A program made the translations under genes and the position numbers. A model generated the notes under the pieces. That model made no database searches and was not told the origin of the DNA. It was given only the letters and a program-made list of their open reading frames with translations. Below are positions 8,126-10,792 of a DNA stretch of 10,792 nucleotides, piece by piece (positions within the stretch are counted from its first letter, which is position 1; every line of letters begins with the position of its first letter). Source of the stretch: Euperipatoides rowelli (taxonomy: Eukaryota; Onychophora; Udeonychophora; Euonychophora; Peripatopsidae); NCBI GenBank assembly GCA_003024985.2, contig PXIH01S0053160.1; one strand, written 5' to 3'.

Positions 8126-8184
8126 TTGTATAGAAAAAAGGTTAACATCTCGTCAAGGTCATCAATTAAACCTTTAGTAATATT
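8126..8184 (-). CDS. Candidate exon of the minus-strand split gene; product unrecognised
   Basis: The 59 bases lie between acceptor ACACTAGATTAAACAG and donor TACAA|GTAATAG on the minus strand. Only phase 0 is open, reading NITKGLIDDLDEMLTFFLY with two bases left over; the other two frames hit stops. The peptide has a plausible amphipathic pattern with acidic and hydrophobic residues. The acceptor lacks a strong pyrimidine tract, which lowers confidence. It joins the exon ending at 8335 in phase. Confidence 0.4.
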
Positions 8185-8334
8185 CTGTTTAATCTAGTGT
8201 TACATTTCTATTTGAGTATCAAACATCTTTCCTGTTACTGAACTTTCTCTACTGCATCCGCTATCTCTACTACACCTCTCATCATACAATAACCATCAGC
8301 ATGGTTTTATATAAATAGATCACAAGATACTCAC

Positions 8335-8368
8335 ATGGATTTTCCTGGTGAACCTCCAAATTGATATA
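8335..8368 (-). CDS. Candidate 34-nt exon of the minus-strand split gene
   Basis: The acceptor TATATTAGACTTACAG and donor CCAT|GTGAGT on the minus strand are both good. All three frames are open in this short interval. The frame that joins the exon at 9087-9140 (one leading base) reads ISIWRFTRKIH and ends in phase 0, which also fits the next exon at 8184. Other frames read YINLEVHQENP or YQFGGSPGKS. The choice depends only on phase continuity. Confidence 0.4.
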
Positions 8369-8379
8369 CTGTAAGTCTA

Positions 8380-9080
8380 ATATATATTTAATAGTATTAA
8401 AAACATTAAAAAGAATACGTTTTTCTAATATCTTTGGAATAGATGATAAAATAGAGATTGGTTTAACATTTTCTGGATTTTAAGGAATTGGAATTAGGAA
8501 ATATTTCCGGTATTCAAAATTAAAGGACATTTAGATAATTTTAATGACATATTAATCAAGTCAGCAATTGAATAAGAAAGTAATGAAGCAAATTCCTTAT
8601 ACTGTATATGAAATTTGTACTAAATATTCCGATACTTGTAGATAAATACAGTAAATTATTCATTGAAAAAATATCTACAGTATACTGGTACGGTATTGTA
8701 GATATTTTCAGATTTTTTAACTTGCGTAAGAGCAGATAGTCACTACACTAAAATGCAAGTGATATATGAAATTTCATTACAACCTAAGTACAATTTTTAT
8801 TTTTTTCATGTTATAAATTTTAGAAAGTATATATGGTTTTGTAATTTTGAAAAAAAAGTCTATATTGATATTTCATTGAAGGATCACAGATTGGATCCTC
8901 CTGAACTTAACTCACCCTCCTCACTAGTAAGTGGAATTAGAGTGAAGAAATACTATCCGTAGGAATTACTGGTAATTTGTTAGAGAAGTACCCTATTTAG
9001 TTTCTAAAAGTTCTACAGACTATGGGTGAAAGATAATTTAATCATTCTTCAGAAAGCATTATTGGAATTCAAGAAATATC
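8380..9080. other. Probable intron; one uncertain splice-like site
   Basis: No firm exon is seen. A plus-strand open frame at 8753-8962 is AT-driven and lacks coding character. On the minus strand a strong GTGAGT donor (exon end near 8911) follows an equally good acceptor (CTAATTCCACTTACTAG), but the interval between them is only 8 bases. Four TACNGTA words lie between 8600 and 8695. Confidence 0.4.
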
Positions 9081-9086
9081 ATTTAC

Positions 9087-9140
9087 CGTATCTTGCTAAA
9101 GAGAGACGGGGAGCCCAGATTACTGTCGTATTCAACAATC
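9087..9140 (-). CDS. Internal coding exon of the minus-strand split gene; product unrecognised
   Basis: This 54-base island is clearly less AT-rich than its surroundings. It is bounded by acceptor ATTTATTTGGCCAACAG and donor ATACG|GTAAAT on the minus strand. With one leading base it reads IVEYDSNLGSPSLFSKI and leaves CG. Phase agrees with the exon at 9577-9734, which leaves TG; together they make a Trp codon and the junction reads GEVVK-W-IVEYD. One other frame is also open (LLNTTVIWAPRLSLARY) but would not join. I do not recognise the protein. Confidence 0.58.
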
Positions 9141-9149
9141 CTGTTGGCC

Positions 9150-9570
9150 AAATAAATTTAAATTAGAGGAACATTATTGTATATTTGTAATGAAAAAGTG
9201 CTAAAAATATTAACAATATACTCAAATGTTTTTTTTTTTTAAAAATACTGTATATATGAACTTGAATAAATTGACACAAGGCAGACTCAAGGAAAGAAAC
9301 TCTGTACTTGGAAGAGTTTCAACTTGTCCCTGAAAAATGTCATTAAATCAGGAAAGATAATTTCCAGTTTGGGAGAATAATGCAACTATCTTCCATTTTA
9401 AATAATTAATTAAGTATATCTTCCCACTGCATGTGACTATTAGTTTAGAAATTATTTTCATAGAAATTTATACTTTATCATTTTTTTTAAGTATAATTAT
9501 CTAGTTTTCATTAAGGAAAAAAAAAAAATACTGAAAATGAAACAGACTAGAGATAATACTTGAAATTCAA
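9150..9570. other. Intron between the first two exons seen
   Basis: The span contains poly-T (around 9229-9240) and poly-A (around 9517-9529) runs and no open frame of note. If the flanking exons are joined directly, the intron is 436 bases (9141-9576). Confidence 0.5.
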
Positions 9571-9576
9571 CCTTAC

Positions 9577-9734
9577 CATTTTACAACTTCCCCCAAAACC
9601 AGATGTGTATGGATTAATTGTGCAATAGCACACCCCATTTTCTTTGACTTGTCCTTCAAAGCAATGGAGAGAAGTAGTGGTTTTGTAATCTTTAATTTTA
9701 CTGCTATTTGCTTAGCTATGGCACAAATAACCTC
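9577..9734 (-). CDS. Internal coding exon of the minus-strand split gene; product unrecognised
   Basis: This is the clearest exon in the window. The acceptor TTTTTTTGTTGTTGTTACAG and donor AAATG|GTAAGG on the minus strand are strong. The 158 bases between them are open in one frame only (52 codons plus two bases); both other frames stop within 20 bases of the start. The peptide begins EVICAIAKQIAVKLKITKPL, continues LLSIALKDKSKKMGCAIAQL and ends IHTHLVLGEVVK. It alternates hydrophobic and Lys-rich segments in a way typical of packed helices. The leading codon is in phase 0, so an upstream exon must end in phase 0; none is seen in the remaining 1.06 kb. No family is recognised and no catalytic motif is visible. 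Confidence 0.7.
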
Positions 9735-9739
9735 CTGTA

Positions 9740-10307
9740 ACAACAACAAAAAAAAGTTATTTCAAGATAATAGCGCCCCCTATAATAACAATAAAACAGA
9801 AAAAATAATAATCAAGACAGAATGAAAATTATTGTTGGCAGGTATTAATAGGTGGCACTACCATACAATAGGCAAAATGCAATTTTTTTTTTTTTACTTT
9901 TTTCTTTACATATAATTTTTTTTATTTAGACTAATATTAATTAAAAAAAGAAATCATGTTGTATATTAAAAAGATCTATTTTTTTTATTTTTTATTACTA
10001 AATTTTACAAGTACCGTACAGTAAGCTACTGTAACCAGAAAGCCTAAAATCAACCTAAAATTTATTATAGACCTTTTGTAAAATCAACTAAAAAGAAAAA
10101 GTTCAGAACTAGCTTATAATAAATAATAGTAGCAGTAATAATAAAAAAAATAATTAAAATTTGACGGACCAAAATAACAACTTCTAGGCATGCTAAGCTA
10201 GCTTTAAGGCAGGTAAATTGATTAAAACAATTGGAAAGTATTATTTTTTCAATAAAATGACCTACCTACGGTAGCTAAAAAGAAACAAATTTATATATAG
10301 TATGTCG
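9740..10307. other. Probable intron or upstream DNA; no gene seen
   Basis: The stretch is strongly AT-rich with poly-T and poly-A runs (9883-9895, 9977-9993, 10142-10150). A cluster of three TACNGTA words lies at 10012-10033. No splice-bounded open frame was found on the minus strand. Confidence 0.45.
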
Positions 10308-10548
10308 AGGTGCAGTGGTCCACTCAGGAGCACACAGGACTGCTGCATCTCAAGACATATAGTCTCAGACAGGTTCAATCCCCTGGAGGTGCGGTAGTCC
10401 AGTCAGTAGCACACAGGACTGCTGCATCTCAAGACATATAGTCTCAGAGACAGGTTCAATCCCCTGGAGGTGCGGTAGTCCAGTCAGGAGCACACAGGAC
10501 TGCTGCATCTCAAGACATATAGTCTCAGAGACAGGTTCAATCCCCGGG
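10308..10548 (+). repeat. Three tandem tRNA-like SINE head units (79, 81 and 81 bp)
   Basis: The units run 10308-10386, 10387-10467 and 10468-10548 and are nearly identical. Each has a pol III box B, GGTTCAATCCC (10372-10382, 10453-10463, 10534-10544), a perfect fit to GGTTCRANYCC. Each has a box A-like TAGTCCAGTCAGG (10395-10407 in the second unit, with one further change), poorer in unit 1. Box A to box B spacing of about 58 bases suits a tRNA with a long variable arm (Leu or Ser type), and AGAC-ATATA-GTCT could form that arm. Unit 1 lacks two bases (AG) in the GTCTCAGAGAC segment. The minus-strand open frame across the array, with its repeated GIEPVSETICLEMQ, is a by-product of the repeat, not a gene. 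Confidence 0.8.
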
Positions 10549-10730
10549 TTGTCAGTACCTTTCCAGTTTTTTTCGGGCCCAGGTGAAAAACGGCATTTAT
10601 CTGTGCATGAAGAGACCATCAAATCTCGAAGGTAAGAAAAATATGCTACTGTAGCCTGGGTGTGAAAGATGGTTAACCTACGAGCGGTCGCGCTGTCGTA
10701 ATTCTTACGACAAATTCAATTTTTTATAAA
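10549..10730 (+). mobile_element. Probable SINE body and tail (3' boundary uncertain)
   Basis: After the third head the sequence continues without a break into moderately GC-rich DNA unlike the AT-rich surroundings. It contains TTTCGGGCCCAGG, a GAGACCATCAAATCTCG segment and a perfect hairpin at 10694-10712. A tRNA-unrelated body following a tRNA-like head is standard SINE structure. I see no target duplication or terminal short repeat that fixes the 3' end, and I do not recognise the SINE family. The family could be defined by finding other copies. Confidence 0.5.
10694..10712. repeat. Perfect 8-bp hairpin in the SINE tail
   Basis: TGTCGTAA, loop TTC, TTACGACA. It is preceded by the CpG-rich GAGCGGTCGCGC segment. 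It could be a 3' structure recognised by a partner LINE reverse transcriptase, which is inference only. Confidence 0.65.
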
Positions 10731-10792
10731 ATGTGTCTATGTGTATGGACTTTTATGTTTATCTCTGCCTTCTATTCCTAAAACTAACTCCC

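Noticed and set aside
8753-8962. 69-codon plus-strand open frame
   Set aside because: It is Phe/Tyr/Lys-rich from AT-rich DNA, has no domain, and has no splice or promoter context.
10308-10548. Cluster of true tRNA genes
   Set aside because: Box B is intact, but the T-arm stem, acceptor stem and anticodon arm do not pair properly, and the units pass straight into one another and into a SINE-like tail.
10365-10622. 85-codon minus-strand open frame with repeated segments
   Set aside because: It is read through the tandem SINE heads. The repeated GIEPV comes from the antisense of pol III box B, a common false protein in SINE-bearing DNA.
1-10792. Bacterial-type features, CRISPR arrays, viral or toxin genes
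   Set aside because: There are no spaced direct repeats, no operon layout and no recognisable viral or toxin proteins. The composition and repeats are those of animal nuclear DNA.

Overview
The window is AT-rich (roughly two thirds A+T by eye) animal nuclear DNA, mostly non-coding. The evidence for a metazoan is GT-AG introns with small exons, a hAT-Charlie-type DNA transposon flanked by an 8-bp NTCTAGAN target duplication, a tRNA-derived SINE, and microsatellites and homopolymer runs. No bacterial operon, intact RNA gene, CRISPR array or phage module is visible. The species cannot be named; an invertebrate is a guess.

The main content appears to be part of one split gene on the minus strand. 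It is too fragmented to show as long open frames, but short open stretches sit between good splice sites and their codon phases join. The 5' part holds exons at 9577-9734 (best supported), 9087-9140, 8335-8368 and 8126-8184. The 3' part holds exons at 4774-4837, 4510-4562, 4086-4322 (best supported) and 3949-3985. Weak candidates at 7834-7886 and 6536-6568 could link the two groups. A possible last exon with a stop lies at 949-1129, with AATAAA signals downstream at 830-839. The translated pieces are leucine-rich and look helical. I do not recognise the protein, and both ends of the model are uncertain.

A 983-bp non-autonomous hAT element (1992-2974) lies between the 3' coding exons and the possible last exon, probably in an intron. 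It carries a degenerate TATC/TACC microsatellite and no transposase. At the right end (10308 to about 10730) is a SINE-like repeat with three tandem tRNA-like heads and one tail.

The rest is intron or intergenic DNA with poly-A/T, poly-C and poly-G runs. It has a marked excess of TACNGTA words and a smaller excess of TAGCCTA/TAGGCCTA words. Several perfect hairpins (6139-6156, 6426-6457, 6461-6480, 10694-10712) are unexplained.
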